64,000 bases of DNA, taken from positions 13,061,806 to 13,125,805 of the forward strand of contig NC_134648.1 in the NCBI RefSeq assembly GCF_030463565.1, in the 5' to 3' direction. Below are positions 1 through 8,800 of this stretch, piece after piece (the stretch's first letter is position 1; each line of letters opens with the position of its first letter). The position numbers and the translations under genes were made by a program. A model generated the notes under the pieces. That model was given only the letters and a program-made list of their open reading frames with translations, had not been told where the DNA came from and searched no databases. This stretch comes from Pelecanus crispus (taxonomy: Eukaryota > Chordata > Aves > Pelecaniformes > Pelecanidae).

Positions 1-938
1 TTTGTAAACCATTGCATGTCCTGGCTTTGTGCTGTTGAACAACTGCAGCATCCCCCACTCGGAGTTACGGCGATGAGCTTTGTCCTTGTCCACCTCACTG
101 GGGTAATGTGTGGCTTCATTAAGATTTGTGTTCCTTTGTTGCTACTTCAGAAATGCTTTTAATCAAAAATTTCAGTGTTTTCAAAACAGCTTTGTGGGTT
201 TCAGTCATTAAAGTCTATAGGTTCATGAACCAAAATGCCTATGCATAACTTAAGAAAGGTCGTCTTCTTCTAGCTCCTACCTAGTATAGGAAGTGACTGA
301 CCCCACAGAGCTCATCTCTTTCTCGAAAAGTATATTCAGTCTTTTCAATGTAAGTATTACGCATGTTTCTTTAGTCCTAAAGTTAACAAGCGATTTTATT
401 AAGTTTAGATCTTTCTACATGGCATCAGACTTCAAAACGGTTGAGTCGTGAAGTTGATTACTCCACCGAGATTTCGACCGCTGCCCTCTGCTGAGAAGGC
501 ACAAGCGAGAACACTGTAATGGATGGTTGAAGCTTGTTGACCAACTTGCCTCTGGGTTATCAGCAAGACACAGCATCGGTATGTCCTAGCTAAGTCGGAG
601 GTGCAAGAATTGCACGTTTGAAACAGAAATGTCAGTGTGAAACCGCTAATGACTGTCTGCTGGCTCCTTCGCGGTGGTGGATTGTCAGGAGCAAATCCAG
701 TGAACTTGCTGCATTTCTACATGCGCCACGGTACCCACGCCGGCTGCAGCTCCTCACTGTAGCGCAACTGATGTCCTTCGCGTTGGGAAGCTTGTTGGAA
801 TGCTTTGGCAGACTCTGCCAGTTAAGCAAGCACCGTACCGTCAGACACCCTGTTACGACCAGCGTGTCTGCGACTGCTGGCAAGCCCGCCGGGCTTTCGT
901 GGGGGAGAGTCCTAAAGGTGTCGGCCTCATCTACACGT
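1..938. other. Upstream flank of SBF2 promoter, no gene recognised
   Basis: No gene is recognised here. The first 400 bases are ordinary AT-rich sequence. From about 410 onward CpG dinucleotides become frequent (for example around 425-480, 660-760 and 830-900), which reads as the shore of the CpG island that follows. The open frames near 618-947 and on the opposite strand are short and mutually overlapping, with no similarity I know. In mammals the neighbour on this side of SBF2 is ADM, transcribed away from it, but nothing resembling ADM is visible in this short flank. Confidence 0.5.
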
Positions 939-947
939 TATAAATAG
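939..947 (+). promoter_or_regulatory. TATA-box-like element at the CpG island edge
   Basis: The sequence TATAAATAG fits the TATA consensus well. It sits exactly where the sequence changes from moderate to very high GC. If used, transcription would start near 970, well upstream of the start expected from the NRF1/YY1-like sites, and would give a long GC-rich leader containing the 1755-1821 hairpin. A chance match is possible, and there is no other evidence for a start here. Confidence 0.3.
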
Positions 948-1156
948 CAACACGAAATGTGCCCGCTGCCTTGCGGAGCGCCCTGGCGGCCGCCGCGTGT
1001 GCCCAGACCGGCTCGTCGGAGGCCGGGAGGGTTACGTCGAGGGGATGCCGGCCGCCGCCCCCACCAGCAGCCACCGCCAGGCTCCCACCCGCCGCGACCC
1101 GCATGGAAGGGGGCACCCACGCCGGCCAGAGCGGGCAGGAGGACGCGGCAGCCGGC

Positions 1157-1181
1157 GGGATCGGGCAGGGGCAGGGCAGGG
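1157..1181 (+). repeat. G-quadruplex motif in CpG island
   Basis: Five runs of three or four G (1157-1159, 1163-1165, 1168-1171, 1174-1176, 1179-1181) are separated by loops of two or three bases, part of it a GGGCA tandem. This meets the classical intramolecular G-quadruplex rule on the + strand. Promoter islands often contain such motifs, so function is not shown. Confidence 0.6.
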
Positions 1182-1644
1182 CAGCCTCCTCAGGCCGCCG
1201 CTGCCGCGCCCGCTGGGGCCAGCGGCGGGGGTCGCCGCCGCTGATGTGCGAGGGCCGGGGCCCAGATCCCTTCCCCGCCTCGCTGCTGCCTGTCAGGCGG
1301 GCGGCGGCACCGCCGGCCGAGCCGCGCCGTGGGGGCCGCTGGGGCCGTCAGCGCCGCGGCCGCCGCGACTTCCCCCCCACGGCGGCATGTTCCGCACATC
1401 CCGGACGAAGCGTAAACAGGAAACATCCTGGTAACGAAACGTCCCGATTCCCCAGGCTGAGCTCGGGGCGGGGGCTGGCGTTAGTTCGCCGCCGGGTTTT
1501 ACTTTCGCACAGCCTAAGCGGGGGCGATGCCCGGCCCCGGCAGCGCCTCTCAGGAGGGGTCCCCGCCGAGGGCGGTGAGGTGAAGTCCCGCTCAGGCGGC
1601 CGAGCTTTCCTGAGCGTGCAGACCGGTCGGACCTGCCGCGGTGG

Positions 1645-1676
1645 TTTTTTTTTTTTTTTTTGTTGTTGTTGTTGTT
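1645..1676 (+). repeat. T17 followed by (GTT)5
   Basis: Seventeen T (1645-1661) are followed by five GTT triplets (1662-1676), then C and another T6 run. Inside a GC-rich island this is out of place. Read on the minus strand it is a CAA-repeat plus poly-A run, which resembles the tail of an inserted retroposon. I cannot recognise a body attached to it, so simple microsatellite expansion is equally possible. Confidence 0.7.
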
Positions 1677-1754
1677 GCTTTTTTGAAGGGAGAAAGTGTT
1701 CTGGACCTCCTGCCCCCTGTGTGGGCACCTCACAGGGAGGCTGCGAGGAGACAA

Positions 1755-1821
1755 AGCCCACCGCGGGCGGGGAGGGCCCGGGCGGGTCCCCCGCCCGGGC
1801 CCTCCCCGCCCGCGGTGGGCT
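1755..1821. repeat. Perfect 32-bp inverted repeat with 3-nt loop
   Basis: The left arm 1755-1786 is the exact reverse complement of the right arm 1790-1821; the loop is TCC (1787-1789). The arms are almost entirely G and C and contain GC-box-like GGGCGGGG sequences in opposite orientations. Pairing stops at 1754/1822, where A faces G. The structure can form a cruciform in DNA or a very stable hairpin in RNA. It lies about 305 bases upstream of the SBF2 start codon, in the promoter or, if transcription starts further up, in the 5' UTR. A fold-back error in cloning or assembly could produce the same pattern. Confidence 0.9.
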
Positions 1822-1972
1822 GCGAAGCGAGGCGATAGCGTTTGCCCCGGTGACCCCCGACGACAGCCGGTGGCCCGGGGCGGCGGGGCCGTGCCGCCTC
1901 AGCAGCGTGCCGCCGGCGAGCCCTCAGCCCACGCCCAGCCCGGCGGGGTCACGGCGCAGCGGTCTCGGCCGG

Positions 1973-1984
1973 CGCGCAGGCGCA
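1973..1984 (+). promoter_or_regulatory. NRF1-like binding site
   Basis: CGCGCAGGCGCA matches the palindromic NRF1 consensus TGCGCANGCGCA at all but the first position. NRF1 sites typically lie within about 100 bases of the start site of CpG-island promoters, so this points to an SBF2 transcription start near 1950-2005. The match is seen directly; binding is inferred. Confidence 0.6.
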
Positions 1985-2000
1985 CAGCGCGCCCGCGCCT

Positions 2001-2012
2001 CCAACATGGCTG
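2001..2012 (+). promoter_or_regulatory. YY1-like downstream promoter element
   Basis: CCAACATGGCTG resembles the YY1 motif CAAGATGGCGGC and shares its ATGGC core. Functional YY1 sites in CpG-island promoters usually sit just downstream of the start site, in this same orientation. With the NRF1-like site about 20 bases upstream, it suggests initiation close to 1985-2000. The ATG of the motif is also the start of the first upstream ORF. One consensus base differs, so this is only a likely site. Confidence 0.45.
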
Positions 2013-2059
2013 AGGTGGTGCCGCTTCTCTTGCAGCGGGCGCGGAGGGGAGGATGCTGA
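2006..2059 (+). CDS. Upstream ORF 1 in SBF2 leader, 17 codons
   Basis: An ATG with A at -3 and G at +4 (strong Kozak context) opens a 17-residue frame ending in TGA at 2057-2059, 67 bases before the SBF2 start codon. It is transcribed only if initiation occurs upstream of 2006, which the NRF1-like site at 1973 makes plausible. If translated it would act by controlling ribosome access to the main frame; the peptide resembles nothing I know. Its stop overlaps the region of the second upstream ATG (2053). Confidence 0.35.
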   Translation: MAEVVPLLLQRARRGGC

Positions 2060-2181
2060 GCCTCCCGGGAGCCGCCGCCGCCGCCGCAGCAGGGGTGGTG
2101 AGGCCTGAGGCGGGCTCCTCTCAGCCATGGCCAGGCTGGCCGACTATTTCATCGTGGTGGGCTATGACCACGAGAAGACAG
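2053..2181 (+). CDS. Upstream ORF 2, overlaps the SBF2 start codon
   Basis: The ATG at 2053 has A at -3 but C at +4 (fair context). Its frame has no stop in exon 1, passes the SBF2 start codon in a different frame, and reaches the exon 1 donor exactly at a codon boundary. After splicing to 53777 it reads eight more codons and stops at TAA 53801-53803, giving 51 residues. Ribosomes using it would bypass the SBF2 start codon, so it would be expected to reduce SBF2 output. The coordinates given cover only the exon 1 part. Translation is inferred. Confidence 0.3.
2071..2085 (+). repeat. (GCC)5 run in SBF2 5' UTR
   Basis: Five GCC triplets precede GCAGCAG, about 40 bases before the SBF2 start codon. 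Short GCC/CGG runs are common in CpG-island leaders and may vary in length between individuals. At this size no effect is expected. Confidence 0.7.
2127..2181 (+). CDS. SBF2: SBF2 coding exon 1 (MTMR13, SET-binding factor 2)
   Basis: This exon encodes the first 18 residues plus one base of codon 19, beginning MARLADYFIVVGYDHEKT, which I recognise as the SBF2/MTMR13 N-terminus; the paralogue SBF1 differs after MARLADYF. The ATG has G at +4 and sits in a good context (CAGCCATGG). The donor is CAG|GTAGGT after 2181, leaving phase 1. SBF2 is a large cytoplasmic and membrane-associated protein (about 1,850 residues) with a tripartite DENN module at the N-terminus, a GRAM/PH-like domain, a catalytically dead myotubularin phosphatase domain, a coiled coil and a C-terminal PH domain. 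It pairs with active myotubularins such as MTMR2 and acts as an exchange factor for endosomal Rabs. In humans its loss causes Charcot-Marie-Tooth disease 4B2. This exon starts the uDENN part. The family facts are from memory. Confidence 0.95.
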
Positions 2182-2870
2182 GTAGGTGTGGCTGCGCGCA
2201 GGGCTGCCCCGCGGTGCCTGGCCTCTTCCCCCCTCCCCTCGTTCCTGCCCGGCCCCGGCCCCCTCCCGCCTCCGGTCGGGCCGCAGGAGGAGGAGACTGC
2301 CGCGCACAGTGTCCGGTCGCGGGGAGGAGGGCGGCTGAGGGCAGCGGGGCCGGCCTCACCCCCGCGAAGGGGCGCGGCGGTCGGCGGGGGCGAGGGAAGG
2401 GTTAATCCCCCTTTCCTGGGGCGGAGCGGGCCGGCGGGAAAGTGGAGGGGCTCCTCTGGCGGCCCGCTGCCCGGGGCCCGGCAGTCTGCGGCCGGGGGGG
2501 CGGCCTCGCCTCCGTGTGGCGGCCCCGGCCCACCTGGCAGCCCCGCACCGGTCCCGCGGTGAGCGGGGCATGGGGCGGCAGCCGGCCGGGGCGTACCCCG
2601 CGGCCTCGCCCCACCGCCCCGGCCTTCAGAAACGGGCAGCGGTTCCTTCGAGAGAGCGGGGGCAGCTGAAAATGTCGCCCACAGATGTGCGGAGCGCCGG
2701 CCCCCCGCCCCGGCCGGCAGCCGGTGCCCATCGGCCGCTCCCGCGGGGCCGGCCGCGGAGGCCGGCTGGGTGCTGCCGGCGGTGCCCGTGCGTGCCCGTT
2801 TGCCCAGCCGCCTCTGCGGAAAGCGGCGGCACCGGCTGCCGTTCCCCGCCTTGGTGCTGTTAGCTGAAGC

Positions 2871-5800
2871 GCCTACGCCCGCGACCTCCAAGGAAAAGAA
2901 AGACTGAGGGGTCTTGGAGAGCAGTGGGGCTCTTTGCCCGTTGTGGCTGCGGGCTTGCAGCTTCTCGCCTGCTGACAAGGTGCCGCCGCTAACACCTGGG
3001 GAGGTGCTGCGGCACTCGGTAGGCTCTTCAGGAATGGCTGCTTTTCTTAGGGAGTCGAGATGTTTTCTGTCTGCTCGGGTGAAGGGGAAGTGGTGTTATC
3101 TGCTATCCTTTTGTGGGTAAAGAGAGCGAGGTTTCTATTATGTAACTTTCTCTTATCACAGTTGTTGCTGGAGGGACCTTGAATCCGTATATAAACTGAT
3201 TTGAAAATGAAGTGATTGTCAGCTGGTATGTGTTTGTACTGGGTATTTCAGAACGATCCTTTGAATGTATGTTGTTAATAAACAATATTTGAAACAGTTG
3301 AATGTCCCCTAATTTATTTGACTATGCATAAACCAAACAACGCTCAAGCTTGTTATTCTAAGTAATTCCTTGAAGTAGCAGTTGTGTGTAATCTGTATTT
3401 GTTCATTCTAAAAGTGTAACTAACAAACTCTTAAAGTAAGATTTTTTTTTTTAAAGAAATACAATTTTCAGAGAAATCATTATATCTATGTGTTTGAAGA
3501 CACAGTGGCTTACAAAATTCTGCTAAGGGTCTCCTGGATTTTACTGTACTGCTATTATTATTCCATTAATTACGATGTGGTTCCCCCTCCCACCCCATTT
3601 GGAAATAGACTTGTCCTAATTGTAGTGATAAAATTATTATAAGACATATGAAATGGAGGGTACTTTATGTTAAAAATAAAGACCTCCCAAAAAATCCAGG
3701 AGTGCTTTTAAGGAGAAGACAAAGCAAGCAGGCTGCCTTCTTTAAAGGTATGATCAATCTGACGTAGCCACTATGTGAAATAAAGTCACAGATTACATTG
3801 GAAAGCTTTATGTTTGTAAAATGTCTTCATCTGTAGCATTTAAGTATGTGTTTAACTTCCTGTACATAAGTTGTCTCATTAAGTTTAGTAGAATTGCTTG
3901 CATGGATGAAATTGAGCAGATTCAGAAATAACTCCAGAACCTTAATTTGAAAAGGTCATGCCCAGAAAGTAACTATTTAGACTTCATTATTTAAATTGCT
4001 CATTGCTACTTTAATCCTTCATACTAAAAATGCTTGAAGGAACAACATTCTGTTGAAGACTAGGCATGCATTGTTTTCCAAATTCCTTTACCCCCACATG
4101 CGATCCCATAATACACGGAGTACTGACCTTTCTTTTTCTTGTAAAAGTCATAGTTTCTTGATGCATTTATTATGTTTCCTTCTATATGAAAAAGCAGGGG
4201 CAAACATTTCTAGGATTGTAGGCTTATTACCTGTGAAGCTTTTAAATTTTTAAGTATGTTCTTCCCCTCCCCCGCCCCGTCTTCAACAACATTCTGGCTT
4301 GGGTTTAATATTTCTGATTTTAATGTTGAGTGTGATTACATTTTATAGTGTTTTTTCAGGAATAGTCTGTGGAATATCTTTGTGTAAATAAGCAAACAAA
4401 AAATCCTGTGACCTTTCCCCTCTTCCCCAACCTGAACGTCAGCAGCAGTTTGGATAATATGCACTTGAGGTTAATAAGAAAGGATGTTTATAGTAATAAC
4501 TGTTCTTCCAGAAAAGCCCTACTGCCTCTGCTATCTTTCTGTAGCAGCCGTAATCTCCTCTGACTTCATGTGGGTTATATGGATTTATTTACAGGTGCCA
4601 ATATCTGCAATATACTGAAAGTATGGTAAAGGTATTGCTTTCCTGTGCAGATTGTCTAGCTTTATTCAAAAACTGTAATTATAAATATCTAAAATGCTGC
4701 GTTTGTGCAATTTAGGAGCAGATTTCTAGATTCTTCTTGTTGCAGAGAAACTTTGTTATTGGTGCTTCAAGTTTGTATCCAACATAGTCAGTCTTGAGGG
4801 GATGTGAACGTTTTTGTTGTCCTCAAATAAGCGACAGAGAGTATCCTTTGGGGGTCAAACATCTTCAAGTTCATTCCTGTGCTGGTCTAGGCCTATGTAA
4901 ATTGACGTTACTGCAGTCCCAGTGCTGTCATCCCTATTGCGTTAAATCTTCCTTTCGTTTTCAGCTTGCTTTAGGATGCTGACCTGTCAAAAAGACCTTT
5001 CTTGCTGAGTATTTTGCCTGTGTTGCTTTATTATTTTTTTTCTAGGTTACTTTTCTGCTAATTTTTCAGAGTTGGCTCACCAGGATGTCAGATGAATGCC
5101 AGTATCAGCATAAAGGAGGAGCAGAAACATGCAGGACAGATCACTGCAGCCTGAATTTATGTCAGCTTAAATGGTCCTAGAACCCTGGGTATAAAGATGT
5201 TAGTCAGGTGCCTTAGTCTCCTACGTGCTCCGCGGAAAGTAATGGGTGCCTTTGAATAGTTCGCGTAACAGGCAGTTTATTCATGCTTGGCAAGAAGCGT
5301 GGAGATTCAGCCTGAATGGAGAATGAGCCTTGCCATTGACAAGTGTCAGCAGACTTTCAGGCATGTAGGAAGTTAAGAAGTCGTCTTTGTGTTGTAAAGG
5401 ATGATCTGATTCGCCTAGCTTTTTATGTATATCAGGTACAGTTGACTGTATTCCAGCTTAAAAATTACTTAAAAAAGATCTTTCACCATAAAAGTAAGCT
5501 GAAATATATCACAGTTTTAATTGCTGTTGTGTATTTTAAAAACTTGTTCTGAGCCACTACAAAGAGCTGTAATAGCAATAGCTCCTATTGGAAGTTCGTG
5601 TTAAGTGTCTTGACAGAGTTGGAGAAACCAGATTTAATAAATACCCTAGATTTAATACCCACCCCACCCTTTTTTTTTTTTTTTTTTTTTTTTGTTTTGT
5701 TCTAACAGTGGGAATGTAAAGGATTTCAGTGATATACCAAGGTTGATTGCTTTACCATGTTTATTTTGCATTCAGCCAAATCTTTACTAAGGTAGATAAC

Positions 5801-8800
5801 CACATTTTTCTCCAATGTATCGGCACAATATAAAGCTGTTATGTAACTTGCTACAAAAGGCATTTACAGAAGTCTCTGAAGGGAACAAAGGTGCTAGAAA
5901 ACGTAGGCACTCTGGGTTAAAAGCTAGAGAAAAATCCCAGAAGACCCTACTGTATATCCATTTTCTTTTTCCATGGATTTTGAAGTGTGTTTGATCTGCT
6001 TCACCAAAAATTCCCATTTAATATGTTTGCATAATGGCACGTGGATGGGATTTGGGAAGAACACACATGTTTGCAAAGATCGCAGAAGGGCATGAGAAAA
6101 TGCCTTTTTGTTTTGTTTGGTTTTGGTTTTGCTGGTATAAGCCATAATCCTACATTTATCCCTGGAATTTACATATGGTGGTACTTGAAAAAGGTAAAAG
6201 AGAGAATGTTTTGTGTCTTCCTTAGCTCAGCAACTGAAAGGTAAGGTTAAAGAAGAGAGAACTAAATACTGGATTTGATTAATTTGCCCATAATGGCTTT
6301 CCTGTAGGATGCTGCTGTGTACCCAGCAGTTAACTCTGAAAACCTGCGATATGGAGCAAATGTTTTCTGTGAGACTTGTTTGCTGTAAGAAGACAGAGAA
6401 ATGGTTTTTGTTCTTGCTTGTATATGCAGTTGCAACGTCTGTGACAGAAGGCTTGCAACAGTATAGCAGTTTTATTTGGCTGCTGTCATAACTGGTAAAT
6501 GCTGATACAATATGTGTAGGCTCTGCTGTAGTTGTTTCTGTTCTGATTTTTACCAACTTCTTTTCAGGGAAGCCTTTCTTGTCTAACGTAGCTTCATATC
6601 TTGGTGGATTTTGAAACTAGACAAGTGATGATAGAGTGGGAGAGGTTCCTAAATGCAGTTGTCTGATTCTTTTATTTTTCCTGTGGGCAGATTTTGCCTA
6701 TGAAGAATATTCTTTTCATTTTGGGGGGTAAATAGCATATAATATCATGAGGGGTTTTTGGTGTATTTGTTGTATATTCATAGTTGGGCATTCCTCTGGG
6801 CTAATACGTGTAAAGGAGTGGATGATTTCTCGGTGTCTTGGTATGCAATCTCTGTAAAACCGAAAATGTAGAAAAATAAGGGAATCAAGCTGTTACTTCA
6901 GTGGCTTTCTTATCTGACCTGCGGCTTAATTTGATTCAAGTGCAATCTAGGGAAATCTCAAAGGGGGAAAAAAAACCCCCAAACAAGCACTAAATCCTTC
7001 TTTTTGTGGCAGAAGAATTCTTGAGCTGTAATTTAATGAAACATCAAGTGCACTATCAGAACTGAAGCAGAATGCAGAGATGTAAGTAACTCTGTATTGG
7101 TAAGAGATTGCTGTAGTTGGCTGTGACTGGAGAAGGGCATGGGTGCCTGAAAACTTTTCCAAACAAATTAGTTGCTCTAGTATTAGAAATTATCTCTTTC
7201 TACAAACCTTGTCCTTGCTCACTTTGGTTTTCACATACAACAGTCTCCTCAATACCATGCTGAAACAGAATGAGAAAATAGTATTTCCACTGCATGTGGT
7301 GGTGGTTTTTTTTCTTGTTGTTCTTTTTTGGTTTGGTTTGGGTTTTTTCGTGAGCTAAGGCTATCTTGAAAATCTGCTTGGAGGGAAAAAACCTGACAAC
7401 ACCAGTATTTTTTTGGTAGCATGTCTTCCTAAAATGTACTCAAGCAGTTTCCTCTGATATATAATGTTGACTAAAAAATTATTGTTATTTTGGTTTATGG
7501 ATTCACTGTAATTTTGGAGAAATCTTAAAATCAATACAGATTAGTATGACTCTTCCTCAAATGTTTGCTAAATCTCTGAAGAGCTTGGATTTGAAACTCT
7601 TGCTGTCATAAACAGCAGCAATGAAAATACTTTTTTTTCCAGCCTTTCAGCTTAAATTAAGACATTCATGGAGGCTGAATGCTTATTCTGTAAGCTACCT
7701 TCATTTGTCCTAAAATGTGAGGACACAGATTCTGTTGAGGGAAGTAGCATTTCATATCTTTGGGGGTATTTTAAGACTAAATTGCAGTAAAGAAACTGTC
7801 TCTCCCTTTTTCTGTCCTGGATTAACTTTGTGGATTATCAAACAAAAAGACACTTTTCCTGCAGCGCGTTCATGGAAAACAGTTTGTTATGCAAGCCTGA
7901 ATACTATTTAAGCACTGGCCTTCTATAACCGCAAGTATTTTTTTCAGTGGGGGGACAATGAGAATGACATTTAACTCCTCCAACGTCACAAACATAACAG
8001 TCTTATCTTATAACACTGAGGAAGATAATTACACTGCTACAGTAGTTCACTGACATGAATTTAAATTACCAACTACCTCCCCAGCTACTGGTACTTACAA
8101 AGTGAAAAACAAAGAAAAACCATGGTCACTGTGGAATCATTTTTAAATGTGGAACAGTAGATTCACTGTTCAACCTTGAAAAACATCAGTGAAAGTTGTA
8201 TCTTACAAATATATACTGGTAGTTAGGAAGTATTCCTTTGATTCATCTCTTCTTTTACTCCTCCTTTGCAGTAACATGAGATTTTCAGGCTCCTTGCTTA
8301 TATAGTGAAAAAAATTAACAATAACACTATCGCTATTGATGAGAGTAATTTTCTTCTGTTTGGTGTTTTGGGAATTGTGTTCCAGTTATATGTATTTGTT
8401 GAAATAAATTATTCCTTTGGTGTCAGTGGTATATTCTGAAGTCAAGAACAATCCAATTAGTGTTGATTGGGATTTGGCAGCTAAATCCCTGCTCATTGAG
8501 CCAAGAACATGCTTGTTATTGCTTATGTGTCAGTGACTAGATACATCGTGATTTCGTGTCTCTAATGTTTACAATTTTTGGTCTTCTACAAATTGTGTAA
8601 TACGAAAAAAATGGAATCATTGAACACAGTTTGAATTCTTTGTTTGCATTGTAGTGGTCTTGCGCTCAAGGTAACAACAAAGTAACTCATCACAAAATTT
8701 TCACTAAACTTGGACATAGGTAACAGACTTTTAGTATTGCAGCCAAAACCAGTAGTTGGTGACAGTTAGTACAGTCTGAGGTTTTATGTAGCTGTAGTAG

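Larger units (their letters stand above)
950..2870. promoter_or_regulatory. SBF2: CpG island covering SBF2 promoter, 5' UTR and exon 1
   Basis: This block is extremely GC-rich and full of CpG dinucleotides, in sharp contrast with the AT-rich, CpG-poor DNA on either side. It contains many GC-box-like motifs, an NRF1-like site, a YY1-like site, a G-quadruplex motif, a long inverted repeat and the first coding exon. It ends roughly 700 bases into intron 1. Such islands mark broad housekeeping-type promoters. Long open frames run through it on both strands only because stop codons are rare in such GC-rich DNA; I do not regard them as genes. Confidence 0.85.

Noticed and set aside
1..945. A retroviral LTR ending near the TATA box
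   Set aside because: The TATA-like element invited this, but I see no TG...CA ends, no target-site duplication and no family landmarks.
2127..2405. Reading the SBF2 frame straight through as a 92-residue protein
   Set aside because: After codon 18 it runs into the donor CAG|GTAGGT and then meaningless GC-rich sequence. The matching continuation is found at 53777, so this is an exon end.
957..2562. Long open frames on both strands in the GC-rich region (up to 366 codons)
   Set aside because: They overlap in nearly all frames, have low-complexity Gly/Pro/Arg/Ala composition and exist because stop codons are scarce in such GC-rich DNA. Only the SBF2 frame from 2127 is recognisable.
6227..6556. 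Minus-strand 109-codon frame as a gene
   Set aside because: No similarity, no start context, overlaps an equally meaningless + strand frame.
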